DNA of 64,000 nt from Bradyrhizobium septentrionale (GCF_011516645.4 NZ_CP088285.1:4296501-4360500), one strand, 5' to 3'; positions 40,481 through 49,596 are shown, counted from the first letter of the stretch. Program-made: numbers and translations. Notes: generated by a model not told the origin, from the sequence alone.

Positions 40481-42778
40481 ATGGCTTCGTCGCTGAGCAA
40501 GCGCGGCTTGCTCGGATCAACGGCTGCGATCAATGCGGCGTTTCTCGGTTCGGTGTTGCTTTTGCCAGTGGGGGCAAACGTCGTCAGCGCTCAGGCGCAA
40601 ACCAGTGCTCCGCCGAACAATGTAAGCGTGCTCCCTCCGGTGACGGTGGATCAACCTGATGCGGCAAGGAAACGCAGCGCCGTCGCTTCAAGTCAGCGCG
40701 CCAGGACTTCGCGAACGGCCGCGGCGAACCAGCGCCGCGCTACGGCGCCCGTTCAGAGCCAGGCGCCCCGGTCGCAAGGCACAGGCGGCACGATCGGTAC
40801 GACGACCGGTTATGTCGCGACCAACAGCACCGCCGGCACCAAGACCAACACGCCGCTGCTCGAGACGCCGCAATCGCTCTCCGTCGTGACGCAGAAGGAG
40901 CTCAGGGATCGCAACGTTCAGACACTCAAGGACGCCGTCAACTACACGCCCGGCGTCACGACCACGGCATTCGGCTATGATCCGCGGTTCGATAGTTTCT
41001 ACATCCGTGGCTTCGATGCGACCTACACCGGGATCTATCGGGACGGCCTGCGCCAAGGCGGCGGCAATTTCGCCATTCCGAAGATCGAACCCTACGGTCT
41101 CGACAGCGTATCGATCCTGCGAGGGCCGGCCTCGGGCCTTTACGGCCTTGGCTCTCCGGGCGGCATCGTGGATGTCACCACGAAGCGGCCGACGTTGACG
41201 CCGTTCGGCGAGGTGCAGTTGCAGGCCGGCAATTATGACCGTTACCAGGGCAGTTTCGATATTGGTGGCCCGGTGCCCGGCAGCGATCAACTGTACTACC
41301 GGCTGACCGGTTTGCTCCGCGATGCGAAGACCTGGTATCCCGGCAACGACGACGATCGCGCCTACATCGCGCCTGCTTTGACCTGGCGGCCGGACGCCGA
41401 TACGTCCTTCACCATCCTGAGCGAATATCAGACCAGCCGCACCGCCGCGAGCATCGGCAACTTCCGCACGGCTGACGGACAATTGACCAACATCTACTCG
41501 AATGATCCGGCCTTCAGCGCCATGGACCAGAAGCAGTATCGGATCGGTTACGCGTTCGAGCACAACGTCGACGACGTGTGGACGGTGCGGCAGAATTTCC
41601 GCTTCTATCAGGTCGACGTGGACGCGAAATACACCCAGATCGATTCCATCGACTATGGCACCAATCTGGCGTCGCGCTCCGCCTGGCGGATACTGGATAG
41701 TTTCAACACCGTGACGCTCGACAACCAGGCCGAGGCCAAGTTCATGCTCGGCGCGATCAGGAACACGGCGCTGTTCGGCGTTGACTACGGCCACTCCTAC
41801 TACAACGACAAGATCGGCTATGGCGCCGCTCCCGATCTCAATCTGCTGACCATGAACTACGGCGCCCAGGCCATCGCGACGCCGGCATTCTCGATCTTCA
41901 ACAAGCAGTCGACCGACGAGGTCGGCGTCTACGCTCAGGAACAGGCCAGGCTCGGAGGCTTCGTTCTGACGCTCAATGGCCGCCAGAGCTGGGTCTCGCA
42001 GACGACGACCGCGGGTCTCGACGGCGTGCCGTCAACGCAGAAGGCGACCGCTTTTACCGGCCGCGCGGGTCTCAGCTACGTCTTTGACAATGGCCTTGCA
42101 CCCTATGTCAGCTACGCGACGGCATTCAGCCCGCAGGTCGGCGTCGACGCATCGGGATTGCCGTTCAAGCCGACCACCGGCGCGCAGACGGAAGCGGGCA
42201 TCAAGTACCAGATGCCGCACGTTCCGGTGCTGTTGACCGCCGCGGTGTTCGACATCACGCAGGACAATGTGCTGCGCACCGATCCCAACAACATGGCATT
42301 CCAGGCGGCAACCGGTCAGGTCGAATCGAAGGGCGTCGAGCTCGAGGCGAAGCTCGCGCTCAAGCAGGGATTCGATCTCACCGCCGCCTACACCCATCTC
42401 AACGTGGTGATCACGCAGGGCAATCCCGATACGACCGGCAATGAGCTCTCCGGCATTCCGCGGAATTCCTTCGCCGCCTTTGGCAAATACACGTTCCAGT
42501 CCGGCGTCCCCGTCGAAGGGCTCGGGCTTGGCCTGGGTGTCCGTTACATCGGGACCAACTTCGGCAACGACCAGAACACGTTCCAGAATGCGGCGACAAC
42601 GTTGTTCGATGCCGTGATCGATTACGATCTCGGCAAACTGGACCGGCGCTTGCTTGGAGCCACGATGCGGCTGAACGCGACCAACCTGTTCGACAAGCAC
42701 GATCAGACCTGCCAGTCCGGCTATTGTTATGCCGGCGAACGGCGTCAGGTCATCGGCATCTTGTCGTATCGCTGGTAG
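40481..42778 (+). CDS. TonB-dependent siderophore receptor
   Basis: The 765-residue outer-membrane receptor has a signal region (LLGSTAAINAAFLGSVLLLPVGANVVSAQ) and a long Ser/Arg/Ala-rich linker. The plug domain has TPLLETPQSLSVVTQKELRDRNVQTLKDAVNYTPGV, and DSFYIRGFDATYTGIYRDGL and GPASGLYGLGSPGGIVDVTTKRP are the usual TonB receptor boxes. The 22-strand barrel ends QVIGILSYRW with a C-terminal aromatic. The TIGR01783-like siderophore receptor type fits; the ligand is unknown. No STN signalling domain is visible, so no sigma/anti-sigma coupling is implied. The ATG at 40481 is chosen over TTG 40472. It converges on the histidine kinase with stop codons abutting. Confidence 0.93.
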   Translation: MASSLSKRGLLGSTAAINAAFLGSVLLLPVGANVVSAQAQTSAPPNNVSVLPPVTVDQPDAARKRSAVASSQRARTSRTAAANQRRATAPVQSQAPRSQGTGGTIGTTTGYVATNSTAGTKTNTPLLETPQSLSVVTQKELRDRNVQTLKDAVNYTPGVTTTAFGYDPRFDSFYIRGFDATYTGIYRDGLRQGGGNFAIPKIEPYGLDSVSILRGPASGLYGLGSPGGIVDVTTKRPTLTPFGEVQLQAGNYDRYQGSFDIGGPVPGSDQLYYRLTGLLRDAKTWYPGNDDDRAYIAPALTWRPDADTSFTILSEYQTSRTAASIGNFRTADGQLTNIYSNDPAFSAMDQKQYRIGYAFEHNVDDVWTVRQNFRFYQVDVDAKYTQIDSIDYGTNLASRSAWRILDSFNTVTLDNQAEAKFMLGAIRNTALFGVDYGHSYYNDKIGYGAAPDLNLLTMNYGAQAIATPAFSIFNKQSTDEVGVYAQEQARLGGFVLTLNGRQSWVSQTTTAGLDGVPSTQKATAFTGRAGLSYVFDNGLAPYVSYATAFSPQVGVDASGLPFKPTTGAQTEAGIKYQMPHVPVLLTAAVFDITQDNVLRTDPNNMAFQAATGQVESKGVELEAKLALKQGFDLTAAYTHLNVVITQGNPDTTGNELSGIPRNSFAAFGKYTFQSGVPVEGLGLGLGVRYIGTNFGNDQNTFQNAATTLFDAVIDYDLGKLDRRLLGATMRLNATNLFDKHDQTCQSGYCYAGERRQVIGILSYRW

Positions 42779-44164
42779 CTACACGGGCACCCGTACTGCC
42801 GCCCGCAAGCCGCCCATCGGGCTCTCGCTGAGCATGATGTCGCCGCCATGCGAGCGGGCGATGTCGCGGGCGATCGCAAGGCCAAGCCCGCTGCCGCCTT
42901 CGTCCTGGTTGCGGGCATCGTCGAGCCGCAGGAACGGCTTGAACACTTCCTCGCGCATCGCGGCGGGGATGCCGGGCCCGTCGTCGTCGATCGTGACGTT
43001 GAGATAGCGATGGTCGCGATTACCGGTGATCGAGATCGTGTTGGCGTGTCGCGCCGCGTTGGAAACGAGGTTGGCGAGGCAGCGCTTGAATGAGGCCGGC
43101 TTCACCGTCACGACCGGCAGGCCGCGGAATGCCACCGTCGCGGTGTGGCCGTGGCGCTCGGCGTCGCTGCGCAATTCCTCCAGCGCCATCGCCATGTCGG
43201 TCGGCTGCGCCACCTCGCCGGAATCGCCGCGCGCGAAGGCGAGATAATCCTCCAGCATCATCGACATCTCGTCGACGTCCTTGCGCATCGCGTCGATCTC
43301 GGGACCTTCGCCGATCAGGGCGAGCTCGAGCTTGAAGCGGGTCAGGATGGTGCGCAGATCATGCGAGACGCCGGCGAGCATGGCGGTGCGCTGCTCGATC
43401 GAGCGCTCGACGCGTGCCTTCATCTCGATGAACGCCTGTGCCGCGCGCCGCACCTCGCGCGCGCCGCGCGGCCGGAAGTTCGGCACCTCGCGGCCCTTGC
43501 CGAAACTTTCGGCGGCGTCGGCAAGCCGCAGGATCGGCTTGATCTGGTTGCGCAGGAACAGCACGGCGACGATCAACAGGATAGTCGAGGTGCCGAGCAT
43601 CCAGAAGATGAAGATCTCCGAATTGGAGGCGTAGGCCGCGCTGCGCTGGGCGAAGATCCGCATCACCGAATCGTCGAGCTGCACGCGGATCTCGACCAGG
43701 TTGGATTTGCCGACAGTGTCGATCCAGAACGGACGGCTGATCTGGCGGCCGAGCTGCACCGACAGCGTCTGGTCGAGCAGCGAGAAGAACGGCTTCGGTC
43801 CCGGCGGCGGCATGTCGCCGGTGGGGAGGAAGTCGACCACCAGCTGCAGCTTCTGGGCGATGCGGCGCAGCTGCGCGCGATCCTTGTCCTGCGGATAGGT
43901 CTTGTAGACGTCGATCAGCGCGGCGATGTCAGATACCACCGCGGCCGACAGCCGCCGCGTCACCGTGTTCCAGTGCCGCTCCATGAACACGAACGCCACC
44001 ACGGTCTGCAGGATCACCATCGGCACGATCATGATCAGCAGCGCGCGGGCGTAGAGGCCGGTCGGCATCCAGCTCTTGAACGCATTGCCCATCCAGCCGT
44101 TCGCCTTCGAGACGCGCTGCGAGGCGTTCTTGATCAGGGTCAGGCCGGTGTCGAGCGTGCTCAT
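42779..44164 (-). CDS. Sensor histidine kinase (EnvZ/OmpB type)
   Basis: The 461-residue kinase has transmembrane segments near 37-59 (ALLIMIVPMVILQTVVAFVF) and 188-205, with a periplasmic sensor between them. A HAMP domain (RNQIKPILRLADAAESFGKG), the H-box GVSHDLRTILTRFKLELAL (His), N-box LVSNAARHA and G-boxes DDDGPGIP and GGSGLGLAIARDIARSHGGDI follow. The response regulator gene is 9 bp upstream, so they form one two-component system. It resembles the EnvZ/FeuQ group; its signal is unknown. Confidence 0.94.
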   Translation of the reverse strand: MSTLDTGLTLIKNASQRVSKANGWMGNAFKSWMPTGLYARALLIMIVPMVILQTVVAFVFMERHWNTVTRRLSAAVVSDIAALIDVYKTYPQDKDRAQLRRIAQKLQLVVDFLPTGDMPPPGPKPFFSLLDQTLSVQLGRQISRPFWIDTVGKSNLVEIRVQLDDSVMRIFAQRSAAYASNSEIFIFWMLGTSTILLIVAVLFLRNQIKPILRLADAAESFGKGREVPNFRPRGAREVRRAAQAFIEMKARVERSIEQRTAMLAGVSHDLRTILTRFKLELALIGEGPEIDAMRKDVDEMSMMLEDYLAFARGDSGEVAQPTDMAMALEELRSDAERHGHTATVAFRGLPVVTVKPASFKRCLANLVSNAARHANTISITGNRDHRYLNVTIDDDGPGIPAAMREEVFKPFLRLDDARNQDEGGSGLGLAIARDIARSHGGDIMLSESPMGGLRAAVRVPV

Positions 44165-44173
44165 GGCTGCATC

Positions 44174-44902
44174 TTATGGCGAAGCCACCAGGCGATAGCC
44201 GATGCCGCGCACCGCCTGCAGGAACAGCGGATTGGCGGGATCGTGCTCGATCTTGCGGCGCAGGCGGTTGATCTGCACGTCGACCGCGCGCTCATTGACG
44301 GTGCCGCCAGAGGTCAGTTCGGCGCGCGGCACGGTCTCGCCGGGCGCGCTCGCGAGGATGCGCAGCATCTCGCGCTCGCGATCGGTGAGATGGATGATCT
44401 CCTCGCCCTGGCGCAGCTCGCTGCGCTCGATGTGGAAGATGTAGGGGCCGAACGCGATCTGCTCGACGGTTACGACCTGCGGCGGCGCGGTGCGCTTGAG
44501 GATATTGCCGATGCGCAGCACGAGCTCGCGCGGCTCGAACGGCTTGGCGACATAATCGTCGGCGCCGATCTGCAGGCCCTCGATGCGGGCTTCCGCCTCG
44601 TGGCGGGCGGTCAGCATGATGATCGGCACCGTCGAGGAGCTGCGGATGAAGCGGGCGAGATCGAAGCCGTTTTCGCCCGGCATCATCACGTCGAGGATCA
44701 GCAGGTCGAAATGCAGCCCGAGCAGCTTGGCGCGGGCGTCGGTGGCGCTCATCGCCGTCGTGACGCGATAGCCCTCACCGGACAGAAAGCGCGACAACAG
44801 GTCGCGAATACGCCGGTCGTCGTCGACCAATAGCAGATGCGGTGCGTCGTCGGCCGGCTCGGCCGGTGTCCGCAGCATGGTTGCAGCCTGCACCAGGTTC
44901 AC
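44174..44902 (-). CDS. OmpR/PhoB-family response regulator
   Basis: The 242-residue regulator has a receiver domain (LLLVDDDRRIRDLLSRFLSGEGYRV; phosphoacceptor in LLILDVMMPGENGFDLARF; Lys in YVAKPFEPRELVLRI) and a winged-helix output domain (HLTDREREMLRILASAPGETVPRAEL ... NERAVDVQINRLRRKIEHDP ... LQAVRGIGYRLVASP). It starts with GTG at 44902, overlapping the MarR stop by 4 bp (GTGA). ATG 44878 is an alternative. It partners the histidine kinase gene that follows. Confidence 0.94.
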   Translation of the reverse strand: MNLVQAATMLRTPAEPADDAPHLLLVDDDRRIRDLLSRFLSGEGYRVTTAMSATDARAKLLGLHFDLLILDVMMPGENGFDLARFIRSSSTVPIIMLTARHEAEARIEGLQIGADDYVAKPFEPRELVLRIGNILKRTAPPQVVTVEQIAFGPYIFHIERSELRQGEEIIHLTDREREMLRILASAPGETVPRAELTSGGTVNERAVDVQINRLRRKIEHDPANPLFLQAVRGIGYRLVASP

Positions 44903-45447
44903 TCCCTCGTTTTCTTGCCGACGCCGAAGATCGCTTCGAGCACCTTGTCGGGATCATCGCGGTCGATCATCGCGCGGAGGAACTGGCGAACTGTCTCCAC
45001 ACCGGCCGGATCGATCCCGGCGATTGCGCGGTTGATGCGGTCGGTCTGCAGCCCCGCGAGCTTGCCGACCAGCGCCTCGCCCTTCGGCGTGGCGTAGAGC
45101 AGGCGCTGCCGGCGGTCATTGTTGCCGGTCTTCTGCACGATGTAGCCCTCGTCCAGGAGCTGCTTGAGCACGCGCCCGAGCGACTGCTTGGTGATGCGCA
45201 GGACGTCGAGCAGGTCGGCGACCTTCAGGCCGGGATATCGGGTGACAAAGTGGATGACGCGGTGGTGGGCGCGGCCGAAGCCGAATGCCTCCAGCTCCTG
45301 GTCGGCGTCGCCGACAAAGTCGCGGTAGGCGAAGAACAAGAGCTCGATGATGTCCCAGCGCAGGTCGCGGCCGCCCGCCGCAAGAGCGTGGTCATCTCCC
45401 TGCGAATCGGGCTTGGCAGCCATGCCTGAGAAATTTATGTCAGTCAT
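44899..45447 (-). CDS. MarR-family transcriptional regulator
   Basis: The 182-residue winged-helix protein has the MarR core: RVIHFVTRYPGLKVADLLDVLRITKQSLGRVLKQLLDEGYIVQKTGNNDRRQRLLYATPKGEALVGKLAGLQ. D-x-R-x wing residues are NDRRQR. It is the first gene of the MarR-regulator-kinase operon. The 11-bp palindrome at 45443-45453 overlaps its ATG. It is divergent from ilvE. Effector unknown. Confidence 0.9.
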   Translation of the reverse strand: MTDINFSGMAAKPDSQGDDHALAAGGRDLRWDIIELLFFAYRDFVGDADQELEAFGFGRAHHRVIHFVTRYPGLKVADLLDVLRITKQSLGRVLKQLLDEGYIVQKTGNNDRRQRLLYATPKGEALVGKLAGLQTDRINRAIAGIDPAGVETVRQFLRAMIDRDDPDKVLEAIFGVGKKTRE

Positions 45448-45453
45448 ATTGAC
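45443..45453. promoter_or_regulatory. GTCA-TAT-TGAC palindrome at the marR start
   Basis: An 11-bp palindrome spans the ATG of the MarR gene (45445-45447) and the base pairs immediately before it. Autorepression by the MarR dimer is a reasonable hypothesis. Sites of this length can arise by chance. Confidence 0.3.
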
Positions 45454-45778
45454 GTATCTTGGGTTCAATGTTACAAAACTGCCTATCACGACGAAACATT
45501 AGGTCGTTTTGTCTTCGACAGCGTTTGAGGCGGCCTGAAAGAGCCTGTGAGGCGGCTTGGGCCGCAAATTGGACTACCGTGCGATTGTCGAGCGGCATTT
45601 CGGCAAACATACTGGACTTCAGCATTCCGCAAAAGCATGTCTAAACGGCATGTTGGCGCAGGCAACCGGCCGCACGGCCGGCGGTGGTGAAGTTTGGGCC
45701 AAGCCGAGCCGGGAGGCTTCGGGGGAAACGGGCCGGCGCCGGACATTGCGCCGGTTCCGACAGCGGAAAGCAAGAAAA
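45454..45778. other. Divergent promoter region between marR and ilvE
   Basis: About 325 bp with no supported gene; short ORFs here lack gene-like composition and are shadows. It contains TGAGGCGGCCTG and TGAGGCGGCTTG, imperfect 12-bp direct repeats 24 bp apart (about 45526-45561). No attenuator-type leader peptide rich in Val, Leu or Ile was seen before ilvE. Confidence 0.4.
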
Positions 45779-46858
45779 ATGACTTTGAACTTCGACATCC
45801 AGCCTTCGCCGAATGCGACGCCCGACAAGGAGCGCGCGACGAGGCTCGTGGACCCGGGTTTTGGGCGGGTCTTTACCGATCACATGGCGATCGTCCGCTA
45901 CAGCCAGGGCAAGGGCTGGCACAGCGCGCGCATCGAGGCACGCGCGAATTTCCCGCTCGATCCGGCCGGCGCGGTGCTGCACTACGCCCAGGAGATTTTC
46001 GAAGGTCTCAAGGCCTACAAGCGCGACGATGGCGGCGTGAACCTGTTCCGTCCCGACGCCAATGCCCGGCGCTTCCATAATTCGGCCGAGCGCATGGCGA
46101 TGGCGCCGCTGCCCGAGGACGTGTTCATCGACGCGGTCGAGCAGCTGGTGCGGATCGATCGCGCCTGGATCCCGGGCGGCGAGGGCAGTCTCTATTTGCG
46201 GCCCTTCATGATCGCGAGCGAGGTCTTCCTCGGAGTGAAGCCGTCGGCGGAATATATCTTCTCGGTGATCGCTTCGCCGGTCGGCTCCTACTTCAAGGGC
46301 GGTCCGGCGCCGGTGTCGATCTGGGTGTCGGAGAATTACACGCGCGCCGCGATCGGCGGCACCGGCGCGGTCAAGTGCGGCGGCAACTACGCCGCGAGCC
46401 TGCGCGCGCAGGCCGAGGCGATCGATCGTGGCTGCGATCAGGTCGTGTTCCTCGATGCGGTCGAGCGCCGCTACATCGAGGAGCTCGGCGGCATGAACGT
46501 CTTCTTCGCGTTCGAGGACGGTTCGCTGCTGACGCCGCCGCTCGGCACGATCCTGCCCGGCATTACCCGCGACTCGATCATCGCGCTCGCCAAGGATGCC
46601 GGCACCCGGGTGCGCGAGGAGCCCTATACGATCCAGCAATGGCGCACTGACGCCGCGAGCGGCAAGCTGAAGGAAGCGTTCGCCTGCGGCACCGCGGCCG
46701 TGATCTCGCCGATCGGCAAGGTGTGCTCGGCAAGCGGCGACTTCCAGATCAGCGGCGGCGCGGCCGGCCCGGTCGCGATGGGCCTGCGCAAGAAGCTGGT
46801 CGACATCCAGTACGGTCGCACCAACGACCCGCATAACTGGATCAGAAACGTCCAGTAA
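45779..46858 (+). CDS. ilvE: Branched-chain-amino-acid aminotransferase
   Basis: The 359-residue fold-type IV PLP enzyme interconverts Val/Leu/Ile with their 2-oxoacids. Lys in GTGAVKCGGNYAASLRAQAEA is the PLP lysine, with RYIEELGGMNVFFAF and GTAAVISPIGKV in support. ATG 45779 lies 7 bp after GGAAAG. The length is that of the long BCAT (type II) group, as in alphaproteobacteria. No other ilv gene is next to it. Confidence 0.95.
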   Translation: MTLNFDIQPSPNATPDKERATRLVDPGFGRVFTDHMAIVRYSQGKGWHSARIEARANFPLDPAGAVLHYAQEIFEGLKAYKRDDGGVNLFRPDANARRFHNSAERMAMAPLPEDVFIDAVEQLVRIDRAWIPGGEGSLYLRPFMIASEVFLGVKPSAEYIFSVIASPVGSYFKGGPAPVSIWVSENYTRAAIGGTGAVKCGGNYAASLRAQAEAIDRGCDQVVFLDAVERRYIEELGGMNVFFAFEDGSLLTPPLGTILPGITRDSIIALAKDAGTRVREEPYTIQQWRTDAASGKLKEAFACGTAAVISPIGKVCSASGDFQISGGAAGPVAMGLRKKLVDIQYGRTNDPHNWIRNVQ

Positions 46859-46888
46859 TTGGTGCCTTGGCGTAACGCAGGCACCCTC

Positions 46889-47062
46889 TCTCACTCTCTC
46901 GCCCCGCTCACGCGGGGTCGAGACGAGCGAAGCTCGCTCTTAGAGGGTGGGGTGAGGGGCTTTTCCAACATAGGGACTCGCTGAAAATCCCCCTCACCCG
47001 GAACGCATCCGACGATGCGTTCCGACCTCTCCCCGCAAGCGGGGCGAGGTAAGAGGCGCCGG
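46889..47062. repeat. Nested palindromic repeat (CTCGCCCCGC...GCGGGGCGAGG type)
   Basis: TCTCTCGCCCCGCTCACGCGGGGTCGAGACGAGCGAAGCTCGCTC is followed by AGGGTGGGGTGAGGGG, then CCCCTCACCCGGAACGCATCC...GGATGCGTTCC-type arms and CTCTCCCCGCAAGCGGGGCGAGG. It sits between ilvE and hisS. It is a member of the same family as 27618-27780 by its CCCTCACCC/CTCTCCCC parts. Confidence 0.7.
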
Positions 47063-47133
47063 ACGCTTGCCGACCGTGGCCTCGGCTGGTAACCCGGCGC
47101 AAAGTCAATACTGACTTGCAGCCGACATCAGAC

Positions 47134-48648
47134 ATGGCCGAGAAACCCAAAAAACCCCAGAAACTGAAGGCGCGCCTGCCGCGCGGGCTGGAAGATCGTG
47201 GCCCGGCCGCGATCAACGCCACGCGGGCGATGGTCGAGAAGATTCGCGCCGTCTACGAGCTCTACGGCTTCGAGCCGGTGGAGACGCCGGCGATGGAATA
47301 TACCGACGCGCTCGGCAAGTTCCTGCCCGACCAGGACCGTCCCAACGAGGGCGTGTTCTCGTTCCAGGACGATGACGAGCAGTGGATCTCGCTGCGCTAT
47401 GACCTGACCGCGCCGCTGGCGCGTTATGTCGCGGAAAACTTCGACGCGCTGCCAAAGCCGTACCGCTCTTATCGTTTCGGCTACGTCTTCCGCAACGAGA
47501 AGCCCGGTCCCGGCCGCTTCCGCCAGTTCATGCAGTTCGATGCCGACACGGTCGGCTCGGCGACGCCGGCGGCCGACGCCGAGATTTGCATGATGGCGGC
47601 CGACACGATGGAAGCGCTCGGCATTCCGCGCGGCTCCTATGTCGTGAAGGTGAACAACCGCAAGGTGCTCGACGGCGTGCTCGAGGCGATTGGCCTCGGC
47701 GGCGACGAGAATGCGGGTCGCAGACTCACGGTGCTGCGTGCGATCGACAAGCTCGACAAATTTCCGGCCGACGAGGTTCGCAAGCTGCTTGGTCCCGGGC
47801 GATGGGATGGCGGCGAAGAGGGCAAGGGCGACTTTACCAAGGGCGCCGACCTGAGCCCGGCAGATGCCGATATCGTCCTCGCCGTCACGCAGAAGCGCGA
47901 CGATTGGAAAGACGCCATCGCTGCGGCAGAGAATTATCTGGCGAAGAGTGAAGTTGGTCAGGCCGGCGTGAGCGAGCTTGAAGAGATCGCCAAGCTGGTT
48001 GCGGCGTCCGGCTACGGCGCGGATCGCATCCGCATCGATCCCACCGTTGTTCGCGGCCTCGAATACTACACCGGCCCGGTCTACGAGGTTGAACTGCTGC
48101 TCGACACCAAGGACGAGAAGGGCCGCCCGGTGCGGTTCGGCTCGGTCGGCGGCGGTGGCCGCTACGATGGCCTGGTCTCGCGCTTTCGCGGCGAGCCGGT
48201 GCCGGCGACCGGCTTCTCGATCGGCGTGTCTCGGCTGCAGGCCGCGCTCACGATGCTCGGCCAGCTCGACACGCAGGCCGGGTTCGGCCCCGTCGTCGTC
48301 ACCGTGTTCGACCGCGACCGCGTCGCCGACTACCAGAAGATGGTCGCCGAGCTGCGCCAGGCCGGCATCCGCGCCGAGCTCTATCTCGGCAATCCGAAGA
48401 ACATGGGCAACCAGCTCAAATATGCCGACCGCCGCAACTCGCCTTGCGTGATCATCCAGGGCTCCGACGAGAAGGCGCGCGGCGAGGTGCAGATCAAGGA
48501 TCTGATCGAGGGCGCCAAGGCCGCGGCCGCGATCGCCTCCAACCAGGAATGGCGCGAAACACGTCCCGCGCAGTTCTCCTGCGCAGAGACCGATCTGGTC
48601 GCCAAGGTCCGCGAGGTCCTGGCCCGGCATGACGTGACGTGGGGCTGA
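47134..48648 (+). CDS. hisS: Histidyl-tRNA synthetase
   Basis: The 504-residue class II enzyme charges tRNA-His. Class II motif 2 is [23 protein letters not shown]. Histidine-specific motifs are [17 protein letters not shown] and [16 protein letters not shown]. The C-terminal anticodon-binding domain runs [46 protein letters not shown]. It is about 80 residues longer than the E. coli enzyme, as in the alphaproteobacterial HisRS group that can recognise tRNA-His without G-1. I choose ATG 47134; TTG 47116 would add six residues. Confidence 0.96.
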   Translation: MAEKPKKPQKLKARLPRGLEDRGPAAINATRAMVEKIRAVYELYGFEPVETPAMEYTDALGKFLPDQDRPNEGVFSFQDDDEQWISLRYDLTAPLARYVAENFDALPKPYRSYRFGYVFRNEKPGPGRFRQFMQFDADTVGSATPAADAEICMMAADTMEALGIPRGSYVVKVNNRKVLDGVLEAIGLGGDENAGRRLTVLRAIDKLDKFPADEVRKLLGPGRWDGGEEGKGDFTKGADLSPADADIVLAVTQKRDDWKDAIAAAENYLAKSEVGQAGVSELEEIAKLVAASGYGADRIRIDPTVVRGLEYYTGPVYEVELLLDTKDEKGRPVRFGSVGGGGRYDGLVSRFRGEPVPATGFSIGVSRLQAALTMLGQLDTQAGFGPVVVTVFDRDRVADYQKMVAELRQAGIRAELYLGNPKNMGNQLKYADRRNSPCVIIQGSDEKARGEVQIKDLIEGAKAAAAIASNQEWRETRPAQFSCAETDLVAKVREVLARHDVTWG

Positions 48649-48666
48649 GCTGGGGATAGCTGGATT

Positions 48667-48710
48667 GTCATGCGCGGGCTTGACCCGCGCATCCATCTTC
48701 AAAAGGATGG
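48667..48710. repeat. REP-like palindrome GTCATGCGCGGGCTTGACCCGCGCATCCATC
   Basis: TGCGCGGG-CTTGA-CCCGCGCA is a perfect stem. The same sequence starts the elements at 49597 and (in part) 4027. It lies between hisS and the tautomerase gene. Confidence 0.75.
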
Positions 48711-48772
48711 CGCGCCCGGCCAAGCCCGGTCAGCTGAAGTTGCGCGTCAACAATAACAGGGGAGTTCTTCCA

Positions 48773-48976
48773 ATGCCTGAGATCACCGTGAGCATGGCCG
48801 CCGGCCGCACCGACGAGCAGAAGCTCGGCATGATGCGCGACATCACCCAAGCGTTGGTGAAGAATCTCGGCGTCGACCCCGATGCGGTCGTGATCCAGAT
48901 CAATGAAGCGCCGCTGCATCACAAGATGAAGGGCGGCAAGTCCTTCGTCGAGCGCGCTGCCGCGGCGAAGAAATAG
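48773..48976 (+). CDS. 4-oxalocrotonate tautomerase family enzyme
   Basis: The 67-residue protein starts MPEITVSMAAGRTDEQKLGMMRDITQALVKNLGVDPDAVVIQINEAPLHHKMKGGKSFVE. After Met removal the N-terminal Pro1 is the general base of this superfamily. Length (about 62-76) fits. It catalyses keto-enol tautomerisations in aromatic degradation or unknown paths. CAGGGGAG precedes the ATG. Confidence 0.9.
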   Translation: MPEITVSMAAGRTDEQKLGMMRDITQALVKNLGVDPDAVVIQINEAPLHHKMKGGKSFVERAAAAKK

Positions 48977-48988
48977 CCCTATCTCTCC

Positions 48989-49133
48989 ACGGGTCGTCCC
49001 TGCCTTGTGCGCAATTGCGCACGCAGGGACTCATAACCACTAATGCCAGTCGTTGCGCTCGCTGGGGCCCCAGCCTTCGCAACCACCAGCTTCGGTGGTT
49101 ATGGGTCCCGGCTCAAGGCCGGGACGACAGTCT
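48989..49133. repeat. Intergenic palindromic repeat (TGGGTCCCGGCTCAAGGCCGGGACGAC type)
   Basis: GGGTCGTCCCTGC...GCAGGGACTCATAACCAC and a right arm GGTGGTTATGGGTCCCGGCTCAAGGCCGGGACGAC form a long interrupted inverted repeat. The CCGGGACC/ATAACCAC core recurs at 50527-50662 and 61999-62128. Confidence 0.75.
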
Positions 49134-49146
49134 TTTTGAGGCGCCA

Positions 49147-49557
49147 ATGGACGCACGCGACTTCATCAAGATCGGCATGAGCGCCGAGCGCACGCTCGTG
49201 GTGCCGCCGGAGCGCACGGTCGGGCATTTTGTGCCGGGCATGCCGATGGTCTATGCGACGCCGATGATGATCCTCGAAATGGAGATGGCCTCGGGCGACG
49301 CCATCCGCGGTGCGCTGCAGCCCGGCTGGGTCACGGTCGGCACCGAGGTCGACATCCGCCATCTCGCGGCGGCGCTGGTCGGCGCCACGGTGCGAACCAC
49401 CGCGAAGGTGATCGCGGTCGAGCGCCGCGTGATCCGTTTCGAGGTCGAGGCCTTTGAAGGCCCGCGCAAGCTCGGCGAAGGCCGCCACGCCCGCGGCCTG
49501 ATCAATGTCGAGAGCTTTAATAAACGGCTGGCCGGGACCTCGGGCCAGGCGCAATAG
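49147..49557 (+). CDS. FlK-like hotdog thioesterase family protein
   Basis: The 136-residue protein has the hotdog-fold pattern of fluoroacetyl-CoA thioesterase. Thr in YATPMMILEMEMAS is followed by Glu at +8 and, another +26 residues on, His in DIRHLAAALVG. This matches the Thr42-Glu50-His76 triad of Streptomyces FlK. VGHFVPGMPMVYATP and the C-terminal GLINVESFNKRL also fit. Many homologues occur in organisms with no fluoroacetate metabolism and act on short acyl-CoAs, so activity is open. GAGGCGCC precedes ATG 49147. Confidence 0.8.
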   Translation: MDARDFIKIGMSAERTLVVPPERTVGHFVPGMPMVYATPMMILEMEMASGDAIRGALQPGWVTVGTEVDIRHLAAALVGATVRTTAKVIAVERRVIRFEVEAFEGPRKLGEGRHARGLINVESFNKRLAGTSGQAQ

Positions 49558-49596
49558 GCAGGCCAAGGCGCTGTGCGGTCCGCACGACCAACTCGT

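Noticed and set aside
45526..45561. TGAGGCGGC(C/T)TG direct repeat before ilvE
   Set aside because: Only 12 bp, twice, in GC-rich DNA; likely chance.
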